Shown: positions 21,244-31,027, counted from the stretch's first letter. The stretch: 64,000 nt of DNA from Mycosarcoma maydis (GCF_000328475.2 NC_026478.1:1488001-1552000), one strand, 5' to 3'. Notes: generated by a model not told the origin, from the letters alone. Made by a program: numbers and translations.

Positions 21244-21561
21244 ATGTCGCTCGCTGGACTCTACATAGTCGTACTGGCCATGACACAGGTGACTTTGGTA
21301 GCCAATATCCACCGGTCCACAGCTCATCAGTCTGTCGCAAGACGCTTCGCAATTAACGAGAGTATCAGAAGTATTCTTGGGGTATATCTGCCGATAGCTC
21401 TCCAATCGTTGAAGGCAGCACAGATCAAAGCAGCGAAAGAACAGGTTCTGAGAACATTGGATCTTGGCTCGTATGCGGAAGAGCTTCCGCACAGATTCTG
21501 GCAGGTGCATGTTGAACATCGACGTAGCTGTCGCTGTTGTGGCTCGCAATCTCCCATCTGA
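21244..21561 (+). CDS. Candidate small secreted protein (unconfirmed)
   Basis: A 105-residue frame starting at ATG 21244. The N-terminus MSLAGLYIVVLAMTQVTLVA is hydrophobic and signal-peptide-like. A stretch able to form helices follows (ESIRSILGVYLPIALQSLKA), then a short Cys-containing tail (SCRCCGSQ). No family is recognised. The frame lies alone in a gene-poor spacer, and the opposite strand is also open over much of it, which weakens the case. It could be an effector-like gene, a fragment, or chance. Transcript evidence would decide. Confidence 0.2.
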   Translation: MSLAGLYIVVLAMTQVTLVANIHRSTAHQSVARRFAINESIRSILGVYLPIALQSLKAAQIKAAKEQVLRTLDLGSYAEELPHRFWQVHVEHRRSCRCCGSQSPI

Positions 21562-21679
21562 GACATTCGCGAGCTCAACAAGCTTGCCCATTCGTGCCCG
21601 TACCTATGCATCTCTGTCCTCGCCCCCACCTTCAGGCATTTCCGATTGACATTATGTCTTGAGCGAGAAGCTCGAGCCT

Positions 21680-21952
21680 ATGCATTTGCGTAGCCCTGCA
21701 GCACGCTTGGACCCTGCCCCTCTGACGCCATCAACGCCGCACAGCAGCCTCAACTCGTTTAGTGGCTTGGCGAACACTCGTCAGGTGCCCACACGATCCT
21801 TGTGTCCCTCATGCGCATCGGTTGTCTCCCAGCGGCAGCTTCGAAGACCTTCCGAGGTCTCTGGGATATCTCAGACACCCATGTCTCGCTTAGCGGAACA
21901 GATAATATTTGTTATCCTTGTACTGTCTCGGCGCTTGCAGTCACAAACATGA
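21680..21952 (+). CDS. Candidate small protein with hydrophobic C-terminus (unconfirmed)
   Basis: A 90-residue frame starting at ATG 21680. The body is rich in Pro, Ser and Thr and has one CPSC pair (SLCPSCASVV). The C-terminus is hydrophobic followed by basic residues (IIFVILVLSRRLQS), like a tail anchor. No family is recognised and no splice partners were found. It may be noncoding. Confidence 0.15.
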   Translation: MHLRSPAARLDPAPLTPSTPHSSLNSFSGLANTRQVPTRSLCPSCASVVSQRQLRRPSEVSGISQTPMSRLAEQIIFVILVLSRRLQSQT

Positions 21953-22400
21953 CCTCCTCTGTCCGCAACATGACCTGCCGCGTCTTACGTCGGCTTCAAC
22001 AGTGCTACAGCCGGTACGAATAGGGCTCCTCCGGCGTCTGGTGTGATGTCAGACAAGTTGCTGAGTGTGGCGCATCCCTGTGTATGCAAAAAGCCTGAAT
22101 GCTTCGGTGGGCGGGTGTCGCACCCTCTTCACGCCGAGACGGCGATTGACTGTGAACAAATGGGCACAGCCATCTCTCCCAGATGATTGCGACGGCTAAG
22201 ATCTCGCTAACCCCACCCTAGCCGCTGCCGCGTCTAGTTTACTTCATATACAAGCACCATATCTGGCGCCGCCACCCCTTCCATCCCTCTGGCTGACTCG
22301 TTATCGCCCTTCTTGGCTACGCCTTGTTTGCTTCTGACACCCTGTTACAAGCACCAGTCACATCTTCTTGCTCCACGTCGACATCAACAACTTTGCTGCG

Positions 22401-22500
22401 NNNNNNNNNNNNNNNNNNNNNNNNNNNNNNNNNNNNNNNNNNNNNNNNNNNNNNNNNNNNNNNNNNNNNNNNNNNNNNNNNNNNNNNNNNNNNNNNNNNN
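22401..22500. other. Assembly gap (100 N)
   Basis: Exactly 100 undetermined bases, which is the conventional length for a gap of unknown size. It falls at the 5' end of the Ser-rich frame, so the start codon and reading phase across it are unknown. Confidence 0.98.
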
Positions 22501-24378
22501 CAACCTCTTTCGATTTCGCCATTGCCAAGCAGTAGCTTTGGTTTCCCCTCGACCAACATGCAGCACAGCTTCAATTCGTCTACCATCTCGCTGCCCGCGA
22601 GCGGCGAAAAAAAGTCAAAGCGCAACCTGCTGAAACGAGTGTCTCTCAAACCCAAAACTCCTCTAAGTCTGCCAACCTTCCGCAACGGCACAAGTTTGGT
22701 CTCTTCCAGCGAAGAACGCTCACCTGTCTGCAGAACACCCAATGGCTGTGCAAGCATGCCAACTACACCAAAGTCGGCAAAATTGTTCCGCACCCGATCC
22801 TCGAGTGATGCACGCTCGCTGATCTTCTCAACGCGATCGACATCTGCGTCGATAGACGCGATGAGGAGCTCGACCAATTCGAACTTCATCGTCAAGGGCG
22901 ATGCTCCACCTGTCCCAAGCATTCCCAAGTCGTACCTCATCTCCGACGAGGTGTTTGTAATCGCCAGTCCCCCCAAAGTTCCAGAGAACGCCCCGGCACC
23001 ACGCACCAGCTCGAGCTCGAGCTCGAGCCAACCGTCTTGCTATTCCATGGATTCTTCTACTTCGTTGCAGTCTGATCACAGTTGGATCGGCAACATGGGC
23101 TTCCACTCTCCGTCGCAGGAGAACAACATCAGTCTCTCGAACAACGACCTGCCTTATGTGACCGATGACGCAACTCAGCCTGCTCGCTCGAGCCTGGACG
23201 AGATCGATGATCAGATTGTCCTCAACCTCTGTCTCAACCTCTGCCATGGCAGCACACCGACAGGCTTGCCTCCCAACGAGAACGGAGAAATCACTCCTTC
23301 GCCGCACCGTAGAAGTTTCAGCTCTGCAGCGGCTCCGTTATTCGGTAGTGTTACTCGCCATTCTCACAGCAGAACTCCGTCGGCGCCTGTCTCGCTTGGT
23401 CCTCTTCCGCCTCAACCTAGCCGGCCGCCAACAGAGGCAGTGTTGCGCAAGACAGATGCCATCAAAAAACGATATAGCAAGCAGACGTCTTCTCCTTTAC
23501 TCTCTTCACAGAGCAACCTGCCAGTCGTCAACAGCGGCAGCGATGCTGTCAGTTGCTGCTTTAGCTCGCCTCGCATTCCCACTGGTATGCAGAAGCTTGA
23601 CAGCATCTCGAGCCTCAAGAGCATCGAAGCTGGTCTGTCCCAGGACTCCAAGTTGGCGAAGAGAAACCACAAGCGATCCGCCTCGAGACAGTCGATCGTT
23701 CCTGGCAAGACGATCGAGCAGGACTTCTTTACCGCGCCCGGTCGCGTCAAGCTGACACCCGGACATATTGCGGCAACTGTACCTGAAGAGCAGTTCGAGG
23801 AGCCCCAGCTTCAGTCGCGCTGGTCCGAGGACTCTAATTCCGGCAACGGCGGTGTGGAAGAAGTGCGACGTTTGATTTCGTCGCTCATCTTGCCTAAGCA
23901 CGGAAGCAGTGCCAAAATGGCTTCGGTCGTCACCTCTAGCCCTGACAGCAGCACACTCAGCCGAAGAGACGTTTGCCTCGACGGATCCAAGACCCCGGAC
24001 ATGGTGTCAGTACGACACTCGAGCTCCTCCTCTTCATCCAACAGCTCCATTTCGGAACATTTGGACCTCAACGCTGTCGCTCCCACTGTGCGGCCCAAAG
24101 CTGTCGAGGACGAAGAGGAGACCCTCTTTGACCTTTCTCGTGGAAGCCTCGACTACGGAGCAGTCTACGCTCTGGCGCAGCAATATGCCCAAAGTCACAC
24201 TACCTCTGTTGCTCCTTCAAGCAAGCCTTCCCTCGCTCGTCCGTCGGCACTCAAAACTTCCAAGCCTACAGGAAACCACAAGTTCTCCTCGCTTCTCACC
24301 AACACCGCGGCATCGCGATCGCACAGAAGCCTCACGGTCGACCCCATCGACCGATCCTACCACCTCCGCAAATTCTAG
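22501..24378 (+). CDS. Ser-rich hypothetical protein, 5' end lost in gap
   Basis: Open frame of about 625 residues after the gap, ending at 24376-24378. Upstream of the gap the same frame is open only to a stop at about 22295-22306 and contains no ATG. The true start is therefore in the gap, behind an intron, or at the first Met after the gap (22558, MQHSFNSST). No catalytic domain is recognised. The protein is largely disordered, with many Ser/Pro/Thr residues, a poly-Ser tract around 23009-23030 made from AGCTCG repeats, and basic stretches (KKSKRNLLKRVSLKPK, KRNHKRSAS) that could be kinase sites. A more ordered region near the C-terminus (LFDLSRGSLDYGAVYALAQQYA) may form a helix. Such proteins are common in smuts. 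The function is unknown. Confidence 0.7.
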   Translation, partial: QPLSISPLPSSSFGFPSTNMQHSFNSSTISLPASGEKKSKRNLLKRVSLKPKTPLSLPTFRNGTSLVSSSEERSPVCRTPNGCASMPTTPKSAKLFRTRSSSDARSLIFSTRSTSASIDAMRSSTNSNFIVKGDAPPVPSIPKSYLISDEVFVIASPPKVPENAPAPRTSSSSSSSQPSCYSMDSSTSLQSDHSWIGNMGFHSPSQENNISLSNNDLPYVTDDATQPARSSLDEIDDQIVLNLCLNLCHGSTPTGLPPNENGEITPSPHRRSFSSAAAPLFGSVTRHSHSRTPSAPVSLGPLPPQPSRPPTEAVLRKTDAIKKRYSKQTSSPLLSSQSNLPVVNSGSDAVSCCFSSPRIPTGMQKLDSISSLKSIEAGLSQDSKLAKRNHKRSASRQSIVPGKTIEQDFFTAPGRVKLTPGHIAATVPEEQFEEPQLQSRWSEDSNSGNGGVEEVRRLISSLILPKHGSSAKMASVVTSSPDSSTLSRRDVCLDGSKTPDMVSVRHSSSSSSSNSSISEHLDLNAVAPTVRPKAVEDEEETLFDLSRGSLDYGAVYALAQQYAQSHTTSVAPSSKPSLARPSALKTSKPTGNHKFSSLLTNTAASRSHRSLTVDPIDRSYHLRKF

Positions 24379-24737
24379 TCATCCCTCGCCTCATCTACAC
24401 ACACCCACACACATGATATCCACATCTCTCCACACTCCTTTCCTGTAGCATTCAGCATTTGCATTCATCTCACTTTTAATCGCATATCTGCTAACACTCA
24501 TTCAGCGTCAAGCGTGAGCACGGGGCGCCTGTACAATCACAGCACCAACAGCCGCGCCAGACCAGCTGAGAACAGAACACAACTCAAGGCTCGCTGCACT
24601 AGACGTGGAACAGGCTGAAGCGAGAACAAGCAAAAGGGTTGATCGCATTTTGATCATAGAAGATTGGGAACACAAATACATGGTGCGGGGAAGGAGCACC
24701 ACAGCAGGGTTCGTAGAGAGACGTGTTGTGGGGAGAC
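24379..24737. other. Convergent 3' spacer between Ser-rich gene and NOT2
   Basis: About 360 nt between two converging stops. It contains a CA-rich patch near 24397-24412 and no recognisable gene. Confidence 0.5.
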
Positions 24738-26465
24738 TCAAGACGAGTGCTGCTGTTGGGATTGCGGGGCGGGCGATTGGTGTTCTTGAGCATGGCGTTG
24801 CTGCTGACGACTGTGTGGCCTCTGGTGTTGCTGTTGAGCAACTGCGGCCGCGGCGGCTTGTTGGGCGGCAGCCTGTGCCGCCAAAGCCTGCGCCTGAGTG
24901 GGCACCTTCTCCTCCAACATCTCGTACATGAGGTGGAAATTCTTCGACACCTTTTCCCAAACCGAGGGATCGAAGAACACGTAGGTACCACGTTCGTACG
25001 TTGGCGTCTTCTGTGTAGGCTCCGTGTTCTGCTCCTTGGTCAACCACACATGCAGCTCCTTGTGATACCTCCAGTTGCGTGCGTACAGCTCCTGCGCCGC
25101 TACTTCTTGCAACACATCTCTCGGTGTTGAGTAGAAGATGAAGAACAGTGTCTCGTCCGAGAACGACGCGATTTTACTCTGTGCAGGCGGTGGCGGTTGA
25201 ACATTGTAGCACGATGGCAGCGTAAATTCAGGCTCGATGCGCGAAGATGCCAGCATATTGTTCTCCGACCATGGCGTGATGAAGGACGGATGCAGTGGAT
25301 CCGACTGGTTGAGCGTCAAGCCAAACGTTTGCAAGTCAACTCCCATCGAAAGCATCGAGAGATCCGGGTCCGATGACTTGATCAGCGCGAGCAATCCGAG
25401 CAATCCAAAGCGGTCCGCCGGCGAGGTGAGGATCTGCTGCGCAGGTGTTTGCGCCATCGCACCTGGCTGAGCCAAAGTGCCAGCAGCCGTCTGAATCGAA
25501 TCGGCTCGAGTCGAAGCATTGTCAGTCAACGGCGACGAGGCACCCAAATTGCCAGCTGCGTTGCGGACGCTCGAAAGAGGCGAACGTGCCGATGAAGGCG
25601 AAGAAGAGCGTTGCAGCCCGTTCAACTGATTCGGCGCTGCTGCTCCGTTGTTGCCACCAAACAGCGAGCCTGGTGGCGCCCATGTCTGCTGCTGCACACC
25701 CAACCCTGGTCCAGGAGGCCCAACACCAAGCTTGGTTGCGTAGTTGCGGTCGGGTTCTCCGAAACCACCTCTCGCTGCTGACAAGGATACATCGTTTCGT
25801 GCACCACCAACTACGGAGCCCAACAAGCTCTGTCGATGCTGTTCGCGTTGCTGATGTTGGTGCTGGAGTGCTGCTGCTGCTGAAACCTGTTCGGCAACTC
25901 CGTGCGGAAATCCATCTTCAGCTGTGCGTCCTTCTGTCGAGCCTGTCTGGTTAAGCGCTGGAAAGTCGTCCTGGTTAAAGTTACGCAGAGAAGCACCACC
26001 GCGAAGAGTTGACGTGACACCACCCGTCCCCGCCTGTGTCGCGTAGCTGAGACCAGCAAGACCGGGTGCGCCCCCCTGCTGACCCTGGCCACCACCCAAC
26101 GCCGGAAAGTCGCTGAGGTTAAGCTCTCCTCCTTGGCCCTGCGCTTGAGATTGTCCTGCCGTCTGACCCGAGAGACCAGCCAATTGCGATGCCAAACTCG
26201 CTGCGCCTGTCGTGTTGTTTGACCCCCCTGATCCTCCGAATGGAAAGCCACCAGTACCACCCTGTTGTGATTGTGGCATGCCCGGAAACGAGCCCATCAT
26301 GCGTGGACCGCCTTGAAGATATGGGTACATAGCTGCGTTGATGGCGGCGCCAGGACTGGAAGCGGGAGAAGCTGCTGCTGCGTGGCCTGTATGCTGTGGG
26401 AGCCTATTTGCAAAAGCGGAAAGTGGATGAGTATGCCGTTGATTCGCGGAACCTGGTCTTTGCAT
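24738..26465 (-). CDS. NOT2: CCR4-NOT complex subunit NOT2
   Basis: Scaffold subunit of the CCR4-NOT complex, which deadenylates mRNA and also affects transcription. Single exon of 575 residues from the ATG at 26465 (MQRPGSANQR). The frame continues upstream through a (CT)n repeat but has no ATG there. The C-terminal NOT2/3/5 domain is at about 350-520 (DRFGLLGLLALIKS, NNMLASSRIEPEFTLPSCY, ETLFFIFYSTPRDVLQ, RNWRYHKELHVWLTK, GTYVFFDPSVWEKV). The N-terminal half is Gly/Gln/Ser-rich and carries two motifs of the NOT2 type, LSDFPALGG and DDFPALNQ, which are typical contacts to other complex members. The C-terminal tail is Ala/Gln-rich. The missing or extra N-terminus depends on whether an upstream exon exists. 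Confidence 0.93.
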   Translation of the reverse strand: MQRPGSANQRHTHPLSAFANRLPQHTGHAAAASPASSPGAAINAAMYPYLQGGPRMMGSFPGMPQSQQGGTGGFPFGGSGGSNNTTGAASLASQLAGLSGQTAGQSQAQGQGGELNLSDFPALGGGQGQQGGAPGLAGLSYATQAGTGGVTSTLRGGASLRNFNQDDFPALNQTGSTEGRTAEDGFPHGVAEQVSAAAALQHQHQQREQHRQSLLGSVVGGARNDVSLSAARGGFGEPDRNYATKLGVGPPGPGLGVQQQTWAPPGSLFGGNNGAAAPNQLNGLQRSSSPSSARSPLSSVRNAAGNLGASSPLTDNASTRADSIQTAAGTLAQPGAMAQTPAQQILTSPADRFGLLGLLALIKSSDPDLSMLSMGVDLQTFGLTLNQSDPLHPSFITPWSENNMLASSRIEPEFTLPSCYNVQPPPPAQSKIASFSDETLFFIFYSTPRDVLQEVAAQELYARNWRYHKELHVWLTKEQNTEPTQKTPTYERGTYVFFDPSVWEKVSKNFHLMYEMLEEKVPTQAQALAAQAAAQQAAAAAVAQQQHQRPHSRQQQRHAQEHQSPAPQSQQQHSS

Positions 26466-26473
26466 GACCGAGC

Positions 26474-26476
<3 letters not shown>

Positions 26477-26509
<33 letters not shown>
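26477..26509. repeat. (AG)n dinucleotide microsatellite next to NOT2 start
   Basis: About 16 AG units on the plus strand, that is (CT)n on the NOT2 sense strand. It ends only 11 nt before the NOT2 ATG and so probably lies in the 5' UTR. Confidence 0.9.
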
Positions 26510-26512
<3 letters not shown>

Positions 26513-26952
26513 CAGACTTGAAAGTACAGCTGCGATCAGCTTCTGTGGCGAATAGCAAAATCGTTGGTTGATGAAGGAAGAAGGATGTATTGATGACAAG
26601 ATGGCGACGAGAAGACCCTACTTTGCGGATGCGACGGTGCGTTTGGTGGCATCCAACTGCTGTTGATGAGAAAGCTTGAGAAAGCAGCAGGCCCGCGTTC
26701 TCTGGCCTTGCCTGTCTCTTGACCCTTTCTCACTGCGAACCGCTGGTTGGCTGAAGAGCTGCACTGCAGAAAAGACATCAACAAATCGTGAATTAGCAGC
26801 TAGCTCGCCTGATCATCCACTCACTCGTGACTGTTAATGGCCGACTGGAAGGCGGATTCGAACGGCGAATTGCTCTAGCCAAGTTGAAGACGAATGAAGT
26901 GCTAAAAAGACGTTTTGTATCCAGCTAATAGAAAGAGCATTCCGATCAAGGT

Positions 26953-26976
26953 ATTCACGATTCACGATTCACGATT
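26953..26976. repeat. ATTCACG heptamer repeat
   Basis: Three tandem copies of ATTCACG followed by ATTTC, with 7-nt spacing. It is part of the spacer repeat family. Confidence 0.8.
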
Positions 26977-27122
26977 TCATGATTTGAATCACTAGTCGAA
27001 CCTTCTTTATTCACGATTATCATGTCTGGTGATATTAAATTTAATCACGAATAGGGTACAGAGACCAAGACGGAGTAGAACAAGGGGTCTAACATCCTTG
27101 ACCACGAACCCGTGAAACTCGA

Positions 27123-27198
27123 AATCGTGAATCACGAATTCGTGATTATTCGTGATTATCAACTTACGACTGATACACGAATCGTGAATTCACGATTG
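27123..27198. repeat. Cluster of TCACGA repeats with perfect palindromes
   Basis: Direct and inverted copies are mixed. ATCACGAATTCGTGAT at 27131-27146 is a perfect 16-bp palindrome, and AATCGTGAATTCACGATT at 27180-27197 a perfect 18-bp one. The cluster lies between the divergent NOT2 and GLO3 genes. Confidence 0.85.
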
Positions 27199-27606
27199 AG
27201 CCTCTGCTGTCGACGTGTCTGTGGCCTGCAATCAAACCCAACACACGCTTTGGCCAGGAAGGTCGGGAGAGTCACGAGTGAGCGTTAAAAAGCAGTTGCG
27301 AGTAAGATGCGTGATAACTTAGAACTGAGACGACACACACTCACGACTTGTCAGCTGCAAGCACGAAGCCGTCCTCTCTTCGTGCTTGGCTGGAAATCAA
27401 CACGCGCACGTTGACACAAGCCTCTCGGAAAAGCTCACAGCTAAGGTTCTTCTCATCATCACCATCGCACCGCCTTGTCGATATCATCCGTTCGAATCGA
27501 CTCGATTTTTGTTGGCACGCCACCATCCTATCACCTTCTTTAGAAGCTGATTACCGCAAGGTTTCACACCTTCCCAACCCCTTGGCGGTGCGCAGAATAG
27601 CTCACC

Positions 27607-29295
27607 ATGGCCGACGGACCTTCCAAGGATGAGCTCGTCGAGATCTTCAAGTCGCTCAAGACAACACAAAAGGGCAACAAGGTACGTACGCTTTCCATTC
27701 TTACTGCTCGATAGATCTGTTCCTACTAGGCTGCTGATCGCTCCCCTCGCCATTCGACCACTCGACAGGTATGCTTCGATTGTGGAGCCAAGAACCCAAC
27801 TTGGGCATCAGCCACCTACGCCATCTACATTTGCCTCGACTGCTCCTCCGTTCACCGTAATATGGGCGTACACATCACTTTTGTTCGTTCCACCAACCTT
27901 GACTCGTGGCACTGGTCTCAGCTGCGGCTGATGAAGGTCGGAGGGAACGCTGCTGCTGCCGAGTTTTTCAACAAGAAAGGCGGCGCTCATCTCCTCGCCC
28001 CTTCCACCGAGGGTAAAGTGAAATACACCTCTTCCGTTGCTCAGGCATACAAGGATGAGCTCCAGAAGAGAGCGCTTCTGGATGCTGCGGGTCAGAGTCT
28101 CAACAGCCCCGTCTACTTCCCGGGTCTTGCTGTTGCTTCCACCGAGACGGCGACGCCATCATCCAGCACAAAGGCAGGCGGTGACGACGACGACTTTTTC
28201 GACTCGTGGGATAAGCCCGCATCGGCCGCCAAGCCAGCCGCATCAACAACAGCCAAACCAGCACCTGCACCCGTATCGACTCGTGCACCTGCTGCTGCTG
28301 CTGCTGCACCCAAGACCGTCACATCCGCCTCTCTGCGCGCCAGCAGTTCCGCCGCTCGAAAGACGCTTGGTGCTGTCAGCCGTACCTCTTCGGCCAGCTC
28401 AACGCCGGGCACTACTACACCCACGGGCACAGGTCCCACTACTACCGCCAGTGCTTTGGGCGCACCTTCCGCGCGACCTGCCCGAGCAGGAAAGCTCGGT
28501 CTGGGCGTGAAAAAGGCTGCAGCACCGATCGACTTTGCTGCAGCCGAGAGGAAGGCTAAGGAAGAGGAGGCTGCACGTGCAGCAGAGGCTAAAGCGGAAC
28601 AGAAGGCTGAAGAGACTGCACGCGAAGCGCAAAAAGCTAGCGCGGAACAGGCAGAAGCGGAACGCATTGCGCGAGAGGCTGTCAAGGCAGCCGTGGGCAA
28701 GACTTCAGCAGCTACTCCTGCTTCTGCTTCATCCAATGCCAATGTCAGAGGCGCTGCTGGCTCGGTTCCCGATGCGTTCGCCGCTGCCAAGGCCAACGGA
28801 GACATGGATCGGCTCGGAATGGGTTTCGGCCGTCTCGGTATGAAAGCCAATGCACACCAAGCCAAGCTCGCCGCGGAACGTGCTGCTGCCGCAGCCAACA
28901 ACGCTGCAGCTGGAAGCGACTTGGATGCAGGCGGTGATGAACCCAGCTATGCACGCAACCAGTTCTCAGGCCAGAAGAGCATCTCGTCCGACCAATACTT
29001 CCAACGCGGATCGTACGATCCACAAGCCACCTCGGAAGCTCAACAACGTCTGCAGTCGTTCCAAGGTCAAACCTCGATCTCTTCTAATCAGTACTTTGGT
29101 CGTGATGAAGACGAAGAAGCTGAACAACAGGCAGTGCAGGGAAGCGGCGATTTTGCCGACATCGAAGCTACCGCAAGAGAGTACTATCAGCGATTCATGG
29201 CTAACCCCGATGTTCAGAGCAGTATCGACAGTTTCCGTGCAGGTGCGCTCAAACTTTCGCAGTACCTCGAGGATATGAGCCGCAATGGCGCTTGA
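27607..29295 (+). CDS. GLO3: ArfGAP2/3-type GTPase-activating protein (Glo3)
   Basis: Stimulates GTP hydrolysis by Arf1 on COPI vesicles in Golgi-to-ER traffic. Two exons, 27607-27681 and 27769-29295, with an 87-nt GT-AG intron, give 533 residues. The ArfGAP zinc finger is complete: Cys27-x2-Cys30-x16-Cys47-x2-Cys50, with the catalytic Arg finger Arg55 in [10 protein letters not shown]. The C-terminal half carries the Glo3 motif as two related repeats, [10 protein letters not shown] and [10 protein letters not shown], which separates Glo3/ArfGAP2/3 from Gcs1-type ArfGAPs. The middle is an Ala/Ser/Pro-rich linker with a helical Ala/Glu/Lys coiled stretch (about 230-290) of the kind that contacts coatomer. 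The 5' exon is supported by the [17 protein letters not shown] start and by frame continuity into VCFDCG. Confidence 0.95.
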
Positions 29296-29574
29296 TTGCG
29301 GCCCAATTCATGGCGGTCCCCTTGTCGCCCAGGCCGCTTCTACTACAGTATTTCTCACCTGCGCTTTTTTGGGGGTTTTTTTTTTTTGGCTGGCAATTGA
29401 TTCACCTTGATTCGTGATTGTTTCGTACACGACTTGCGATCATGCGCGGTGCTTGGGAGCCATGCGGCACAAGTCAACGCCTCCTTTGAGACTGTGTGAG
29501 TGAAGATGTTGAACGAGAAAAATGCGTGCTGAAAGATTACATGCTTTTGACGGGGTGTGAGATGCGACTTCGGC
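29296..29574. other. Convergent 3' spacer between GLO3 and UBC1
   Basis: Contains an uninterrupted T-run after GGGGG near 29369-29387 and no gene. Both neighbours end here. Confidence 0.5.
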
Positions 29575-30678
29575 TTATTTGAGGAGCTCGTTGAGGACTG
29601 TGTCGTCGGTGATGTTGCGGACGCTGTGGGAGAAACCAAGCGAACAGGTCAGCTGACGCCACAGAGTTGCGATACGAATCAAGACGTCTTTGAGAACTGT
29701 TGGTGATGCAACTTACTTTGCACCTCGGTAGTTAAGCTTTTTCAACGCCTCGATCACCTTGTTGGTTTCGAAGCCCTGGTGAGAATGATCATGTATGTGG
29801 ACGAATCGACATGTCAGTCTAGAATGATTTCCGAGTTGAGACGATCTTGTGACTATCTTGTGAGACTGGGCAACTCACCATGTTGACAAACTGGTCGACA
29901 TGCTCCCTCTTCAATCCTGCCAGCAGGATTGGATCGGCCCTGTCACCTGTCTTTCCCACCGTATTCTGGGCATTTGCGGGTGGCTGCGCTGATTCGGAGC
30001 CATTTGCGTAGATCTCGGTCCAATATCTGGCGGTCTTTTCAAAGTCATTTTTGTCTCGAAGGTAGTGCTTGGCTACTTCAGCATCTTGTGGGTCGTTTGG
30101 CTCGGGCGAGCATAGCAGAGAGCGCAGCGACATAAGCGTAGACTTGAGCGTAAGCACGGGCGACCACTGATCTTTAAGAATGTCGAGGCAAATAGCGCCA
30201 GACTGCGAAGAGATGTTGGGGTGATATACGCGCGTGATAAACTTCATCTTGATGGGCTGGAATGGGTAACCTTCGGGTACGACAATGTCCTGCAAAAATC
30301 ATCAAGGCAATGTACAGCGCAGCATTGGTTTAGTCGTGATGACCAACAGTCGGCACAATCTGCCAGCATTACTGGATCGCATTTGCGCCACCGAGCTTCG
30401 GCAGCTACGGCAGGTTGAAACATACTACATCGAAAGTACCCTTCTCGTATGGAGAGTTCTCTGGCCCGGGAAAAGTTCCAACCAGATGGAAGGGCGATTC
30501 TGACGTGCGGCCAGAGCAGAAGAAGGCGGCAAAAAGAAGTGATCAGCGACGTCCAGCTGGAATGAGCGGCTTTGAAGCTATGCCTACCATCTATCAATGA
30601 GACTTGAATGCCCGAAACCTTGTCATTTTTGCAGTCGTTGATCTCCTTGTTGATACGTCTTAGCCGTGCGTCTCCCAT
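29575..30678 (-). CDS. UBC1: Ubiquitin-conjugating enzyme E2 with UBA domain (Ubc1/UBE2K)
   Basis: Class II E2 that accepts ubiquitin from E1 and extends Lys48 chains, working with the APC/C and ER-associated degradation in yeast. Five exons on the minus strand (30588-30678, 30426-30499, 29879-30289, 29717-29775 and 29575-29623) join in frame to 227 residues. The introns are 88, 136, 103 and 93 nt. The UBC fold starts [12 protein letters not shown]. The HPN triad is at 78-80 and the catalytic Cys89 is in [27 protein letters not shown] is a hallmark of this subfamily. The C-terminal UBA domain is built from exons 3-5 ([22 protein letters not shown], ending NELLK). Exon 2 ends at tandem donors three bases apart (GTAGTATG). 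The distal GTATGT gives FDVDIVVP, which fits the family best. Confidence 0.95.
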
Positions 30679-30830
30679 TTTCGCCACTTCTAACGATGCG
30701 CAAGGTGAAGATGCTCGATCGATTCCAAAACAAATGGTGGTAAACATGTGGCTCGCGTGAGGGTCACGGGCACGGGCGAGTGTGGTGGGTGTCCCGGCGA
30801 GAGAAAGCCTCGTGAGCTCTAAAGCTCTAA

Positions 30831-30938
30831 AATCACGAATCACGTGAATCACACGAGTTCACTCCACATCGCAAACACGCAGTCAAGCAAGATACAAAGC
30901 CGGGTTGCAGCCAAATCGTGAATCACAAATCACAAATG
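30831..30938. repeat. Two TCACGAA-type repeat patches
   Basis: AATCACGAATCACGTGAATC at 30831-30850 (extending to about 30857) and AATCGTGAATCACAAATCAC at 30914-30933, separated by unrelated sequence. The first contains the palindrome CACGTG. Confidence 0.7.
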
Positions 30939-31027
30939 CGATTTGCCTGCAAGAAAGGGAAGTTGACAGAAGAAAAGAAAGAACGAACGAACGGATAAGT
31001 GTGAGAGCCGTGTGCAGCCAACAAAAT

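Larger units (their letters stand above)
17932..22400. other. Gene-poor spacer of about 4.4 kb
   Basis: No gene is recognised here. Contents are two short perfect hairpins at 18249-18306, a pyrimidine-rich run near 18684-18735, an A/G-rich tract at 19348-19410, scattered TCACGAA-type repeats (near 19805, 20022, 20580 and 20782), and two short ATG-initiated frames at 21244 and 21680. The right end should include the promoter of the Ser-rich gene interrupted by the N gap. Confidence 0.5.
26466..27606. promoter_or_regulatory. Divergent spacer between NOT2 and GLO3
   Basis: About 1.1 kb containing the promoters of NOT2 (leftward) and GLO3 (rightward). It contains the (AG)n run beside the NOT2 start and one of the densest groups of TCACGA-type repeats in the window (26953-27198), including perfect palindromes. 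The last 250 nt before GLO3 are pyrimidine-rich, as expected for a leader. Confidence 0.45.

Noticed and set aside
17932..22306. Transposon remnant in the gene-poor region
   Set aside because: I saw no transposase, reverse transcriptase, long terminal repeats or target duplications by eye.
30244..30852. 202-codon minus-strand frame through UBC1 exons 1 and 2
   Set aside because: It reads through the introns. The spliced UBC1 model explains the same bases with an exact E2 domain.
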